Positions 1 to 12,800 of a DNA stretch of 64,000 nt are shown here, one piece after another. Under the pieces are notes generated by a model. It worked only from the letters and a program-made list of their open reading frames with translations. It had not been told where the DNA came from and searched no databases. Each line of letters opens with the position of its first letter. The stretch's first letter is position 1. Source of the DNA: Hippopus hippopus (lineage: Eukaryota; Mollusca; Bivalvia; Cardiida; Cardiidae); contig OX328106.1 of assembly GCA_946811185.2 (NCBI GenBank), positions 49,860,311 through 49,924,310 on the forward strand. The letters are read 5' to 3'. The position numbers and the translations under genes are program-made.

Positions 1-410
1 TTCATTGTCTTTCTCTCCATTTCACCTACTCACTGCTAGCATTCAGACTTGTAATCATTTGCTTGTGAGTTTGAATTCGTGATTGGCCAAGAACTGACGA
101 GAGTTGTTGCAAAAATTCACTCCTTTTCCTCCACTAGAAATTGATGGAAAGTAGCCAGATTGGATGATCTGTACAGAAAGGCAAAGAGAAAAATGCCAGC
201 TATTCTCCTTTTTAGACAATGTTTTCTATCCTTTTAGAGACAAACATTTGCATCACCTTCGTCTTCTGCACATACTTTCAATTTGAAGAGTTCAAAAATG
301 AGGTCATCTGCTTCAGAGTCAACAGTTGGTTTAGTTTTGCAGCCAACAGAGAAGTAATTTCCATACTATCTGGATAATATACTATCAATCCGTGTATATC
401 TTTTTTTTTT

Positions 411-640
411 AAACCTTGACCACAAAGTACCTAATTTTAACAATCCTGACATAAAAAGCTGTTGAAAACATTTTTGGGAAAAGGAGAAAATGCTGGAAAC
501 CAGCATTTTCTCCTTTTCCCAAAAATGTTTTCGACTTTTTCAAATACAATTCTCACCATTTGTGCCATATCTCGTTTGTCACCTGCAAATGCTTAGGATT
601 TGGACAAATCCAAACTTTTTTGTCGTTTGGTAAAGAGTTG
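411..640 (+). repeat. Family A copy
   Basis: Diverged left arm, intact hairpin (GGAAACC loop) and right end TTTGGTAAAGAGTTG. Confidence 0.7.
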
Positions 641-669
641 AGAAAAAAGTCTGTTGTTCTTCTTGAATA

Positions 670-880
670 ATTAACTATTTTCCTGACTACAAAAAGACTT
701 CATTGGCAGACAACAAATAAAATGTGGCCTTTCTGATGGAATCCATCACCAATAAGGTAGGATACTATGTGGGAAAAGGAGAATATGCTGATTATCAACA
801 TTTTCTTCTTTTCACTTATGTTTTCAAAAGCCTATTTCCTCAGGGTCATAAAAATACATGTTTGTTTTGTGAAAGGTTAA
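670..880 (-). repeat. Family A copy, degraded
   Basis: Hairpin stem imperfect (GAGAATATGCTGATTATC). The right boundary keeps GAAAGGTTAA. Confidence 0.6.
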
Positions 881-899
881 TAGCTCCCTGGAGCCAATA

Positions 900-1150
900 G
901 ATTGATTGATTGTATTGGAGTTTAAGGTCGTTTTAACAGCTTAGGTCATATCACGGTGGTCACTGCACCTGCGCATGTGTCTCCTTGCTTTTTCACACCA
1001 GTACTGAAAAAGATTTTCTTTCCAAGTCTCTGAAGTTACTTTTCTTACATGCATTAGAGGCGAGAGGTGAAAAATCACTGCAAAGAAAGTGTCTCACAAC
1101 AACTACATCACGAGTCGGGCACTCTGACCACTGAGCTACCCGGCCTGGCC
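900..1150 (-). mobile_element. tRNA-derived SINE
   Basis: Read on the minus strand it opens with a tRNA-like head containing an A box (TAGCTCAGTGG) and closes with a CAATCAATCAAT tail. No anticodon arm or mature tRNA fold. Confidence 0.65.
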
Positions 1151-1438
1151 CTAGAGCAAATAGAGCAGGCTTGTACAATGATCATCTATATTCCGAGTCA
1201 GTCAGATAATTCAATATCTCTGCTTTCTGTCTGATCTTGCTCTACACTATCCACAAACATGCCAAGGGGGGCCCATTGCCTTCATGATCAAAAAAAAGAA
1301 AGACTTGAAAAAATAATACTCATGATATAATCTTTAATTGAATAAACATAAAAGAATTAGATGGCTTATAAACTGTTGTTGTGTACAAGTATCGCTTTTG
1401 AAGGATTAACATTACCTCTCCCATGCTTTCTTTTTTAT

Positions 1439-1657
1439 TTTAACCCTTTACCAAACATTGCCAAATTTTAATGACCCCGAGATGATTTTCAAATACAATT
1501 GGGGAAAAGGAGAAAATGCTGGTCACTAGGAATTTACACCAAGTTTTCTACTTTTTCGAAGTCTTCCCACAATCACTGAGCCACATTTAATTTGTCCTCT
1601 GCAAATGCTTCCAATTCAAGCAAGTCTAAAACTTGTGGTAAGTCTGGTAAAGAGTTA
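1439..1657 (+). repeat. Family A copy
   Basis: Both ends present (TTAACCCTTTACCA and GGTAAAGAGTTAA). The hairpin is partly lost to substitutions in the right stem. Confidence 0.7.
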
Positions 1658-2296
1658 AGTATTGATCTCAAGATAAAAACACAGAAGCTTGATGAATTTA
1701 AGATTGATAGCTTAAGTTGAAAAAAACATTTTTGAAAAAGTGAGAATGCTCATGAGCAGCACGCTATTGATCATTATAAAAAAAAATAAGTGTTTTCGAG
1801 TCACTTGCTGCTGACACCCAAAATTTATACAGGTCTGTTCTAGGGAACAGCATAGAGTATTAGAGTGTTTCCCAGAGTATGATGGTTTCTGAAACAATAT
1901 CATTGAAACTCTTAATAAATTGACAGGTATTTTCAGTTAATAAAAAAGTATTGCTGTTTTGTGAAGGGTATGTCAGAAAATAAACGCTGATACAATAATA
2001 TAGTAAGGCATAGCCAGTGGTTTGTAGCGTTGAAATTATCACATATTTAAAAAGAAGTTGATTAAAATATGTTTGTAAGACAAATTTTAAAATGATCATT
2101 TTTCAGAATTAAGAGTACTTAATCCATAAGAGGCAAAGTAAGACCTTTTTTTTTCTAAAGAAAGAGAAAATAAAGTCATTTGCGTATAATTCTAAGGCAT
2201 AAACTAATATACAAGTATAACATACTCTAGAACATAAGAGGTAACAATAAAATCTTTGTTCTCTCTAACAATTTCTGGAAGCACATCGTTTTACTA

Positions 2297-2528
2297 TTAA
2301 CTCTTTACCAAACAACAAAATTTTAGACTCAGCCAAAGAAGTACACATGTATATGCAGACAACAAATTAAATGTAGTTCAAAGGATAATTTCTGCATTTG
2401 AATGGCTGAAAGCATGTGGGGAAAAAGGAGAAACGCTGGTTATCAGCATTTTCACCTTATCCCACAATATTCAAAAGGCTTCTTCTTTTCAGAATCTTTA
2501 AAACACGAGACTGTTTGGATAAGGGTTA
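2297..2528 (-). repeat. Family A copy
   Basis: Full length, TTAA at both edges, hairpin with GGTTATCAGC loop. Confidence 0.75.
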
Positions 2529-2805
2529 AATTTATACCGACCATGAAACAGTACAGGTAAAAATCCCATTGAAACATGATTCTATATTAATGAAGGTCTG
2601 CTAGGGCTTGTCTTTTTTTTTCATATTCTAAAAGTGCCAAAAATTGCAATAAACATTTATAAACTTTAGACAGAATGCCAGGTACATCGAAAATCAAAAC
2701 AGCATTTTCCATTCAATGAAATCTGGATCCACATTATCCTCAGTAGCAAATGAGTTTGAGCTTCACACATATTAAGGGGGTTAACATTTTGAGATACAAA
2801 GTTAT

Positions 2806-2982
2806 TTAACCCTTTATCACACAGTTCCAAGTTTTAAGGACCCTGAGGAAGAAGCCCTTTGAAAACATTGAGAAAAGGAGAAAATGCTGGTAACTCCATT
2901 TTGGAGTCACAGTTATTTTGTCATCTGCACAAGCCTTTGATTTGGGCAAGTCTAAAGTTTTGTCGATTGGTAAAGGTTTAAA
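2806..2982 (+). repeat. Family A copy, internally deleted
   Basis: Both terminal repeats remain, but the right half of the hairpin is missing. Confidence 0.65.
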
Positions 2983-2995
2983 CAAATAAGTTGGA

Positions 2996-3001
2996 TTTAA
3001 T
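2996..3001 (-). promoter_or_regulatory. Possible polyadenylation signal (ATTAAA)
   Basis: ATTAAA on the minus strand about 340 bases after the stop. No AATAAA occurs between it and the stop. It sits beside family A copy 2806-2982. Such hexamers are frequent in AT-rich DNA, so this is a weak call. Confidence 0.2.
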
Positions 3002-3337
3002 TACTTTTTCACAAATCTAAAATAAAGTTAAATACATGTTTTACCACAATTCCAGTGCATGTATGTATACCCACGATAGAAACTAATTTTCTATTTGAAC
3101 CATATAGACATATTGAGCATGACAAAAAATGTAAGGAGACCCTGATTTTCATACATGAGATGTTGAAAATGTATTTCTGAATATCTTAAAAAAGAAGACA
3201 ATTTAGACCCAAGATCAGACTGCATGGTTTGTACAGCCTGATCTTAGATCTAACACGTTTGCAACTCGATTTGTAATAGGCACTCTGAGGGTTAGTTACA
3301 TGTCAAATATTTTCCATCACCAAATTTTTGCAGAATT

Positions 3338-3869
3338 TCACAGTCGAGTACTAGAGTCCTCATCTTCATAAGCAGGTCTAAGGGCAGAATCTTCCATGGT
3401 GTAACCTGACCTTGGTGCGATTTTCTCTTTAAGATGGAGATCTGTCTCTGCATCAGCTTTTGCCTTCCTCTGTGCATTATCATACAGTGGATCTCCTCTC
3501 CTTGCCTGTTTACTTATATCAGACCCTTTTTTGATGACATCATAATCATAATCAGGGTAAGGCTCGCGGGACCCCTGAGCCCCATAAGAGACCTGGGGCC
3601 TTGGGATACCTTGTTGTTCGAACATGGCAACATCTATAGGTTGGCCGTCTTCAGTCCGATGATATGCTGACTCTCCAGATAGACCCTGGGGGTTGAAGGG
3701 GCCACTTCTTCCAGCATAGTCCCGCCTTGGGCTTCTACGTGGGTCTTCAGCATCAACATAAGATGGGTTAGGTTGGCCTGCTAACTGCTCTGAGCTGTCA
3801 GCATTAGAGCTGCTATCCACAATGTGCTTTGGTTTTGTCTCTTTGTACTTTCTTCTATATTCGTTAGAC
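3338..3869 (-). CDS. Exon w46: cytoplasmic tail and stop
   Basis: Residues 2900-3076, then TGA. Basic start (YRRKYKETKPK), then polar sequence with many tyrosines. Motifs seen: NPSY at about 2934-2937 (NPxY, PTB or clathrin adaptor docking), PDYDYDV, PLYDN (YxN, Grb2-type SH2 site if phosphorylated), and C-terminal STRL (class I PDZ ligand). No catalytic domain. The tail suggests a signalling or endocytic receptor. Confidence 0.92.
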
Positions 3870-6800
3870 CTGTAATGATAAGTTCCATAGGTGAGGATAT
3901 TTGATGATACTGACTGATCTTAGGATTAAAACTCTAGTAAATAGTAACCAGCATTTTCTCCTTTTCAAGCTATGTTTATATAAAATCTAATGTAGTCGTA
4001 AAGTGCCGTCTCGGATTAGCCTGCGCGGACTGCGCAGGCTGATCCGAGACGACACTTTACGCAAATGTCCGAATGCCCCTTTTGTAGAACAAATATCATC
4101 ATTTGAGTAACATTATATTTGTCGTCTGAAAATGCTTTCAATTTGGACAAGTCTAAAATTTTGTCGTTTTGTAAAGAGTACAGGCCCTGCAAAAGAACTC
4201 CTAATGTAAACTTGGTGGAAAAAAGGCAATATTTTTTGTTGTAAGCAAGTGCTCATTTTCACACAAATTTCACTGAAAAAGGTAATGGTATGTTATTTTC
4301 TTTCATTTATTTCTCCTTTGTAGTACTTTCAGATTGTAGAAAACAGGAAAGATAGATTTTTACATGCAATTAACTTATTCCAAATGCTGTTCAGTATAAC
4401 CAAAAAATAAGAGCCCATTCAACACAGTATTTCTCCAGGTTTTTTTTTTTAAACCTGTATTCTGCTAAATAACTTGAATGAAACTTTCAAGCTGATGGTA
4501 AAGACCTCAATAATGCTACTTCAAACTTATTTTTTTGAGAAAAAATATTTCTTAATCAGACAGTGTAGATCCAAGATCAGACTGCACGTTTTGTGCAGTC
4601 TGATCTTGATACACACTGTCTGCAAAAGGTCAGTGAGTCGCGCTTAGCAGCCTAAGGGTTAAATCTTTGGTGGTAATGTCTATTAACGCTATGATAATAG
4701 GTGCATCCTTTAATAAACAATCCTATGTTTTAATGACCTTGAGGAAAACGGCTTATGAAACAATGTGGGAAAAGGAGAAAATGCTGGTCACCAGCATTTT
4801 CTCCTTTTCCAACATTGTATTCCACTCTTTTGAAGACAAAATCCATCAACTGAGCCAGATGTAATTTGTCATTAACAGGTGCTTTCACTTGGAAAGGTCT
4901 AAAATTTTATCATATAGTAAAGTTCTAAACTATCCACATATCAAGAGACTTACTTTCTCAGTTTAAATGCCATTGCTATCACTTTGGAAAGGTCTACAGT
5001 TTTATCATATACTAAAGCATTAAAATATCCACATATCAAGAGACTTACTTCCTCAGTTTGAATGCCATTACTATGACAGTGATAAGCAGTAGTCCTCCCA
5101 GCACAGAGGCCACTATAATAACAATCATAGTTGTATTGTCATCATCGTCATCATCATCATCAGTTTGACCATTACCCAGCCCATCAGTGACTCCAGATGA
5201 GGGAGTGGTTGTTACAGGTTCAGTTGTAGTCTGACTCACTGATGTGGTCTCTTCAATCGTGGTGGTCGTAACTGGGACGGTTGTGGTGATTACAGGGGGA
5301 GTGGTGCTTGTTGTAGTTACTGTAGTAGTGGTTGGTTGTACAGTTGTTGTTGGCTGGGTGGTTGGTTGGATTGTTGTGGTTGGTTGGACTGTTGTAGTGG
5401 TAGGAGGAGCTGTTGATGTGAGTGGAGCTGTGGTTGTTGTTGGTTGGACTGATGTGGTGGTGGGCGGAGCTGTGGTTGTGGGAGGAGCTGTTGTTGTTGT
5501 GGGCACAGCTGTGGTTGTTGTCACTGTAGTTGTTGTTGGGGCAGGACAAGTTGGTGCTTTAAAGTAGAAAAACAAATACATCTACAATGAAATGTGGATC
5601 ACAAGCATAATGGATAATTTAAAAAAAATCAATTATTCCAAATATTGACATCAAGAGGAAGTGCCTCTGGAAAATAATGTAGCAGTGGTTCTTGTTGATC
5701 CTGCAGTTTTTTTGTTTTTTTTTAAACGAAGACAAAAAAATCAGAATTATCTGTTTGACAACTAAGGACCTTTGCAAAACAATTTTGTCACAATGTTTTC
5801 AACATTTTGAATATGCTCACATTTTCAACTAATGTTTGATCACTAAATATATTAGCCCAGTGCTGTAAAAATGAGACCTTTTACATTTCTTAGCCCTGCA
5901 TTTTACAGTTTGTGAAAATATTTCAGGGAAAGGTGCAAAAATGGATTACTGCAAGACTAAAAAAGTTGTCTACAGAAGTAAAGAGAGAAGAGAGAGAGTC
6001 AAGAAGAACTTACATATCTTGTATTGCCACACGTTACTGATGGGATCACATAGATAGCATCCATCAGCAGGGTTAAAAATACCTGGACCATAACATTGTC
6101 CATCTATCACACAACTTACAGGCTGAAAAGACAGTTAACAAAAGGTACTAAATATGTCTGCAGTATTTATGAGCAGATATTAATTGTACTGGTTTAACAG
6201 GACAAAAATCTACTTGAGTCTTTCTCTTCCAATGTTTTCATGTTGAAGATGCCAAAGATTGTTTCAAAACTTTCCTCAGTGTTTAAACTCACTACCTCCT
6301 GTGTCTAACATTGTCTATCTTTCAGTATTCTGCTTTGAAACATTGTGACAAAATAAATGATAAACTGTGTATAACCAATTTATGCTTTGATTCAATATTT
6401 TCAAAAATAATGAGCCCTTATTACATTCTGTTACTAATAATAGTAACATTTTCCATTGAAAATGGTGTAATATCAAGTGTCATACGAGGGCAGATATGAC
6501 GGGGCAACGGGCTCATATGTCATATCCTGCCCATTGACAAGATATTTGTTCCAAATCTATAGCAACAGAACACTCACTCGTAAACTAACGTTCTCAAAAC
6601 ATCCAGTTTGAAAAAAAATGGCTGAATCAGTCCGTCAATCGCTAGCGAACAAATCTTCAGAACTACAGACAATTATTGAATCATAAAACCAGCAATGACA
6701 TGATAAGTAGAGAATAAACTGTTGTTGTCTTGGATTAAGAAAGTTTATCGGGCAAGGCGTAGTGTCTATAGGCTAGTAGTTCTACGAATTTTATCCGTTG

Positions 6801-9800
6801 AGCTGGGGGAACCGAGCCTGATTAAGTTTCCCAATCCAAAGCACTAACCATCTTTTCTATTTATCCTGTTTCTCATTTATAATCCGTTACATACCAAATT
6901 GAATATTTGGCTCGGAAATTAAAAACATATCCACATATTTTTAACTATGAATAAAGATGAAGAACTGTTTATTTAAAGCGTTCTTATACTGTATATGCAA
7001 ATGCGATAGTGAAGATGAATGATGCATAATTACGTCATGAACATGACGTTTACCCTCGGAAAAAAGTTTTGTCGAATGAAGACAAGAATTTCTCTAAGTG
7101 TTTAAACATGTTAGAAAACGAAAATATCGAGCAAATGATCCATGAATGTAATAAACGGGTTATTACATGGCTGAAGAGGGCCAGAGAGTGGTATCGGCCC
7201 GCCACTTTGATATCTGCTATTACACGGCTGATGAGGGCCGGAAAGTGGTATCGGCCCTCCACCTCGAAATCTGCCCTCGGGCTAAAGCCGTCCGGACAGA
7301 TATCAAGGTGGCAGGTCGATATCACTCTCCGGCCCTCATCAGCCGTGTAATAACTTCTATATATTAATGCTTTACCAAACAATCCCCGGTTTTAATGCCC
7401 TGGGAAAGAAGCCTTTTGAAAACATTGTAGGAAAAGGAGAAAATGCTGGTAACCAGTTTTTTCTCTTTTCACACAATATTTTCGACCCTTTCAAGGCCAA
7501 ATCCAACCATTTCAGTTACATTCGATTTGTCATCTGCAATTGCTTACAATTTCGACAAGTCAACAATTTTGTTGTTGGTAAAGAGTTAAAGTTGATTTTC
7601 CAGATCTTACATGGATGTTTTCAAACTTGTCTGCTATTAACTTGTTTCAGAGTTAAAAATAGACGATGGACCAGAATTAATTCTAAAGTTTGATTGGTGA
7701 CATTTTGCATTTGCATAAAAGATAAAAACAAGTTGCATAGTAAACTTCAACAGCACCTTCTGAAACTCGCTTTTGCTGATACTTGAGATCAAAATTGAAT
7801 TGCTCAGAATGTGCAGTCTGATCTTTGATCTACAATATCTACTACTTTTTGAGATATTATATCCATAGCAACCTTTAATCAGAACAGTTGTTGTTCTTTT
7901 TTTTTTCTCCAACTCATTTCCCTCGTTAAATGCTCCATGGGTTTGGAGAGAAAGAATGCCAACTAATTTATGATGTTTCACCCTGCTGGAAACATTCTAT
8001 CAAGATGACAGTTCAATGGTCTATGTGGTATTTGAATTTCAACAGTAATAGGCCAAGGCTTTTCAGTGCCTTGCCAAAGAATATTATCACAAAAAAACAC
8101 CCTAAGATATTTTGGTGAAGATCAAACTAATTAACTGTCAATGCCACAAAGGACCCTTAGAATGATATCAAGAAAACAGAGAAAAAAGAGTATTACCTGT
8201 AGACTACACTGGCCTTCTGTGGCATTGCAGGAGTAGCAGACAGTATCTTGTATAATATATAGGAAACTTTCAGACTGGGTTTCACCATCATTACTGACAG
8301 ATATCAGCAAACCTGTCAAGGGTAGAGTTCCAGTCACAGAACACATGACCCTACCAAAGGTCAAGGATGTTGCCTTGGAAGAGGTGATAACTCCAGTCCG
8401 GGTATATGTACCATTATTAAACTGAAATGCCCAATTATATGATACATTGCTTGTTCTCAATCATTTATTTTTTACCAAATGACAAAATTTCAGACTGATC
8501 AATACCAAAGTATTACATTTGTCCTATACACAGTAGAAAACGTTGAAACACCTTTTAAAAAGGAGAAAATGCTTTCACAGGGTCCTTAGGACTTGAGATT
8601 GTTTATCAGAGTCAAGCAAATTGAAAGATGTAATCTACTTCTGTAAATGTGTTAATAAAGTGTAAAATACAATCATCATAAGGATTCACTTACCACCAGT
8701 TTTGACAATATGATAAAATTTCATATTATTGCAGAGCAGAAAGGCAAATTGACAAAAAAATATATACAAATCCTTCCAGATAGCCGACTATGGTTACACT
8801 GTACAGAGGCGATATGTCATTATTTTGTGTTTGAATTTAAATACAGGGTGGTGTTAAACTGAGTTTTCTTCTAAAAATTTTGTTTGTTTTTGTTTACTGT
8901 GTACTTCACCAATTCCTGGAACAACTTATCAACAAAAAATTTGGAAAACAGTTTCCAGAATTGGAAGAAATCAACATGAATATATCGGTGGTAAGAGCAG
9001 AAAGGCTCATCAATAGCAACTCCTTTTGCCACAGTTCTGTCAAGTAAGACAAGACATATCTCTACCTCCACTTTTTTCAATCAACATTTGAAAGATAACT
9101 GGTGTTCATCAAGTTTTTCCTGTAAACATACACTTTGCAAATAATCAGTTTCTCCGATAACTTTTTACCACTCAACTCGGAGAAAGAAAGTTTTTAAAAA
9201 CATCGTGGGAAAAGGAGAATTTTTCATTTTCATTTTCCATGTTTTCTATCCGTCAGAATATTTTATCTGAACCATCTGAATTAGTCAACTGCAAATACTT
9301 TCAAGTCTAACATTTTCTCCTTTTGTGAAGATTCAACAAATGGAAACTTACCTCAACTATCTCTTGATGACATGTTAGATTATTGGAGTTCAAAAAGTTT
9401 TCTCCATAAACATACACATCAGCTTGGACTGTATTATTTGTACCAGTTCCATCGTCTACAGAGTAAGTGGTCTCTGACAAGTATGTCACAGTGGGTGGGG
9501 TAGAGGACACAAAGGAACAATCTTGTCCCATGTATCCAACATCACACTCGCATGTATCTATAAAATGAAAGTCAAACACATATGGCCTGCAACACGCGAA
9601 AATGGGTATTCGGACATTTGTGTAAAGTGTCGTCTCGGATCAGCCCGTGCAGTCCGCGCAGGCTAATCAGAAACGATACTGTTTGTTTTTATGTAATTTT
9701 CTGTTTTGCGCAAGTCTACTGAAGAACAAAATCTAATGTAGACGTAAAGTGCCGTCTCGGATCAGCCTGCGCGGACTGCGCAGGCTCATCCGAGACGACA

Positions 9801-12800
9801 CTTTACGCAAATGTCCGAATACCCCTTTTTGCGTGTTGCAGGCCATATCATATGACATACAACCTTTCATATAAGTCCAAATTTAGATTACACAGCTCCA
9901 AAGGAGAAGTCTAGATACACTTGCTTTGAAATCATACAATAATCTGGCCTCTTATAAGGACTGAAATTTCCTCCAGCCTCAAAATCTATAATATATCAAA
10001 AGTGGATAACTCTTTAAATCTTTTCCTAAGAATCCCAAGTTTTAATGACCTTGAGGGAGAAAGCTTTTGAAATATGTGTGTGTGAGGGTTTTGTTTTTTT
10101 TTGCATTTAACCCTTATCCTGCTAAATAACTAAAATGAAACATTCAAGCTAATAGTATAAACCCAAATTTTGCTATTTCAAAGGTATTTTGGGGGAAAAA
10201 TATCTCTGAATCAGACAGTGAAGATCCAAGATCAGACTGCACATTCTGTGCAGTCTGATCTTGATCTACACTGTCCACAAATGATGTATGAGTTGCACTT
10301 AGCAGCCTAAAGGCTAAGAATCAGCAGTCTTGCCCTTCTCACTTTTTCCTTATAAACTATCAACTTTCTCCCCTAAAATCATTTCGGGTTAAAATCTACA
10401 TTAATGCTACTTCAACAAGCAAGCCCACGATTTTTGCAAACCTCAAGAAAAAAAAGGCTTTTAAAAACATTGTGAGAAAAAAGAAAAATGTTGTTTATCA
10501 ACATTTGCTCTTTATCACAAAATGTTTTCTATCATTTCAAAGACAAAATTTGATTAATTAAACTGCATTTACCTTGCTGACTGCAAATGTTTTCAAAATA
10601 AACATGTGTAAAATTGTGTCATCTTGTAAAAACTGGAAACTTACCATTCACACAGGTTCCCCTGCTACTACAATTATTAGGACACAAGAAAGTGTATGGG
10701 AAGAGTTTATCCAGGGTTGTGTTCAGGCTTTCCAGGATGCTTGGATCTGTGACCACAGCTATCTGGCACTGTGTCAGCATGTTGAATATCACAGAGGATG
10801 TGGAGTTGGTGCTGTCTGATAACTGAAACATAATGAATATTCAAAATACTTCAAAAATTCAAAAAGGAAAAAAAAAAGTGACATACATTTTATCAAATTA
10901 ATACAATGCTCTGTGAAAAGGGGGCGAAATGCACCTCCAAGAATCGACACATGTAATCTTGCACAGTCTGCACAGGCTGACCTGGGCAAAAACTTTTTGC
11001 TTTTGGTAACTCTCCACATGTCAAAGATTAAGTGTACCTCATGATTCAGTTGGTTGTTATAAACTGGAAGGTTGCCCAGGGGCAGTATGTCAAGCCTGCC
11101 ATGGGGGATTTTAAATGCACATCTACTCATGAAAAAGAATAATTGTGCAAAACTTCATTGAAATCTATCCAAAATGTAGAATTTATGTCATAACATGCTC
11201 TACTAATGACCTGACCTTTCAGTGTGACCTTGAGCTTGGATCCAACTAAAAAAATTATTCAAATTGCTTTTCCACTGGTAAAAGAGAACACTTTTGTAAA
11301 GTTATATCTAAATCCATCAATAAATGTAGAAGTTGTAGTTTGGACAAGCGCTATTTATGACAATTCCAGCAGTTGATCTTTAAGTGTGACCTTGACCTTA
11401 GACCTACCTAAACAAATGATTCAGATGGCAATTTTAGTGGTAAAGGAGAACAACTGTGCCAAATTATTTTTAAATCCTCCATAAATGCAGAAGTTTTGGT
11501 CCAGGCAAATTCTGACAGACGCATGGACAGACGGATGCAGGAAGGACACACATACACCAAAGTGACATTGTGACAACTATGTGTCACTCATCACAAGCTG
11601 GCTCGACAAAAATGGATTTCATGGATTCCTCAAGGTGTTAAAACATAGTATTTTGTCTAAAGGTCTAAAGGGTGGAAAACATTGTCGGTAAATGAGAAAG
11701 CACTGGTTACCCACCCTTTCTCCTTTTCCTGCAAGATTTTCTATAGCTTTTTCCTCAAGTGTCATGATAATACATTGTACCATTGACAAAGGATAACTAA
11801 AGGAGCAAATGAAGACTTACCAGAATGTTTGCCAGACAAACTTGCAGTGTAGATGCTGTATCCACAATGTTTTGACATACATCCCAGGATACGCTGTTTG
11901 ACATGGAATCGTTACAATGCTGTGTGGCAAAGGCTTCTGTCAGTCCGCTAGGCGTTGGCCATGTGTTGTTCTAGTAAAAGAGAACAGAATTTATTTCCTA
12001 GAGTATGCCATATATACAATAACAAAATGTTAGACTTGCATCACAAATCTAACAATAGTTGAAGTATATGCCAATGACAAATTAGATGTACATGTACCTT
12101 AAATAATGCCATTTGTATTTGAAACAATTGAAAACATTGTTGAAAAATGAAAAAAAAAAAAAAGAAATGGTTACCAGAATTTCCTCCTTTTCCTACAATG
12201 CTTTCAAAAGCCTTCTTCCTCTGGTTCATAAAAACAAAGAATCATTTGGTAAAGGGTAAATGCACTTATATATAGAATGCTCTACACATTACAGCATCAA
12301 GATCGCTTTCATTTGTTTTGCATCGGACTACCAAAAGCAAAATTGCTCATGATCAGCAGTGCTTCCTTTTCTATGAGATTTTATGCATATTCAAGTGATA
12401 AAACCTTTTAAATCATACAAAATATGTCATGGGAAAAAGGGAAATGCTGGTAACCAGCATTTTCTTTTTCCACATTGCTTTCAAAAGCCCGCTTTCTCAG
12501 GGTCGTTAAATCTCAGGAATGTTATGTGATTATTTAACTCTTTACCACACAATCCCCAGTTTTAATGACCCTGAGAAGTAGGCCTTTTGAAAACATTGTG
12601 GGAAAAGGAGAAAATGCTGGTAACTAGCATTTCCTCCTTTTCCCACAATGTTTTCAAGATTATCTGATACAAATCTCATCATTTGTGCCATATAAATTTT
12701 GTCGTCTGCAAGTGCTTTGAAATTGGACTGTTTAAAATATTGTCATTTGGGAAAGAGTTAAGAAGCATGTACATACTGGAACTCCTGATTGGCCCGCTGA

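Larger units (their letters stand above)
1..3337. other. 3' flank of the receptor gene, repeats only
   Basis: No coding exon is recognised on either strand. The stretch holds the 3' UTR (extent unknown), five family A copies, a SINE, a family B fragment (about 3190-3296) and AT-rich sequence. Short open frames here have no protein-like composition. Confidence 0.7.
6123..8196 (-). other. Intron w43-w44, low-copy stretch plus repeats
   Basis: 6300-7050 shows no repeat I recognise and no exon. 7159-7354 is element D, 7364-7589 family A, 7780-7870 a family B fragment. Confidence 0.55.

Noticed and set aside
1093..1150. Second tRNA-like segment
   Set aside because: Same SINE head type, with degenerate internal boxes.
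1432..1437. AATAAA on the minus strand as the gene's poly(A) signal
   Set aside because: About 1.9 kb beyond the stop, at the edge of a family A copy, with no supporting context.
5244..5567. Val-rich and Asn/His-rich open frames over the stalk exon
   Set aside because: They are the other strand and frame of the Thr-rich CAA/CCA tract. Their composition reflects the repeat and they have no domain.
8197..8260. A second LU domain starting TVCYSCNATEGQC
   Set aside because: The next exon continues with a C-x-IDG-x-C module and lacks the CC-x4-CN close of LU domains.
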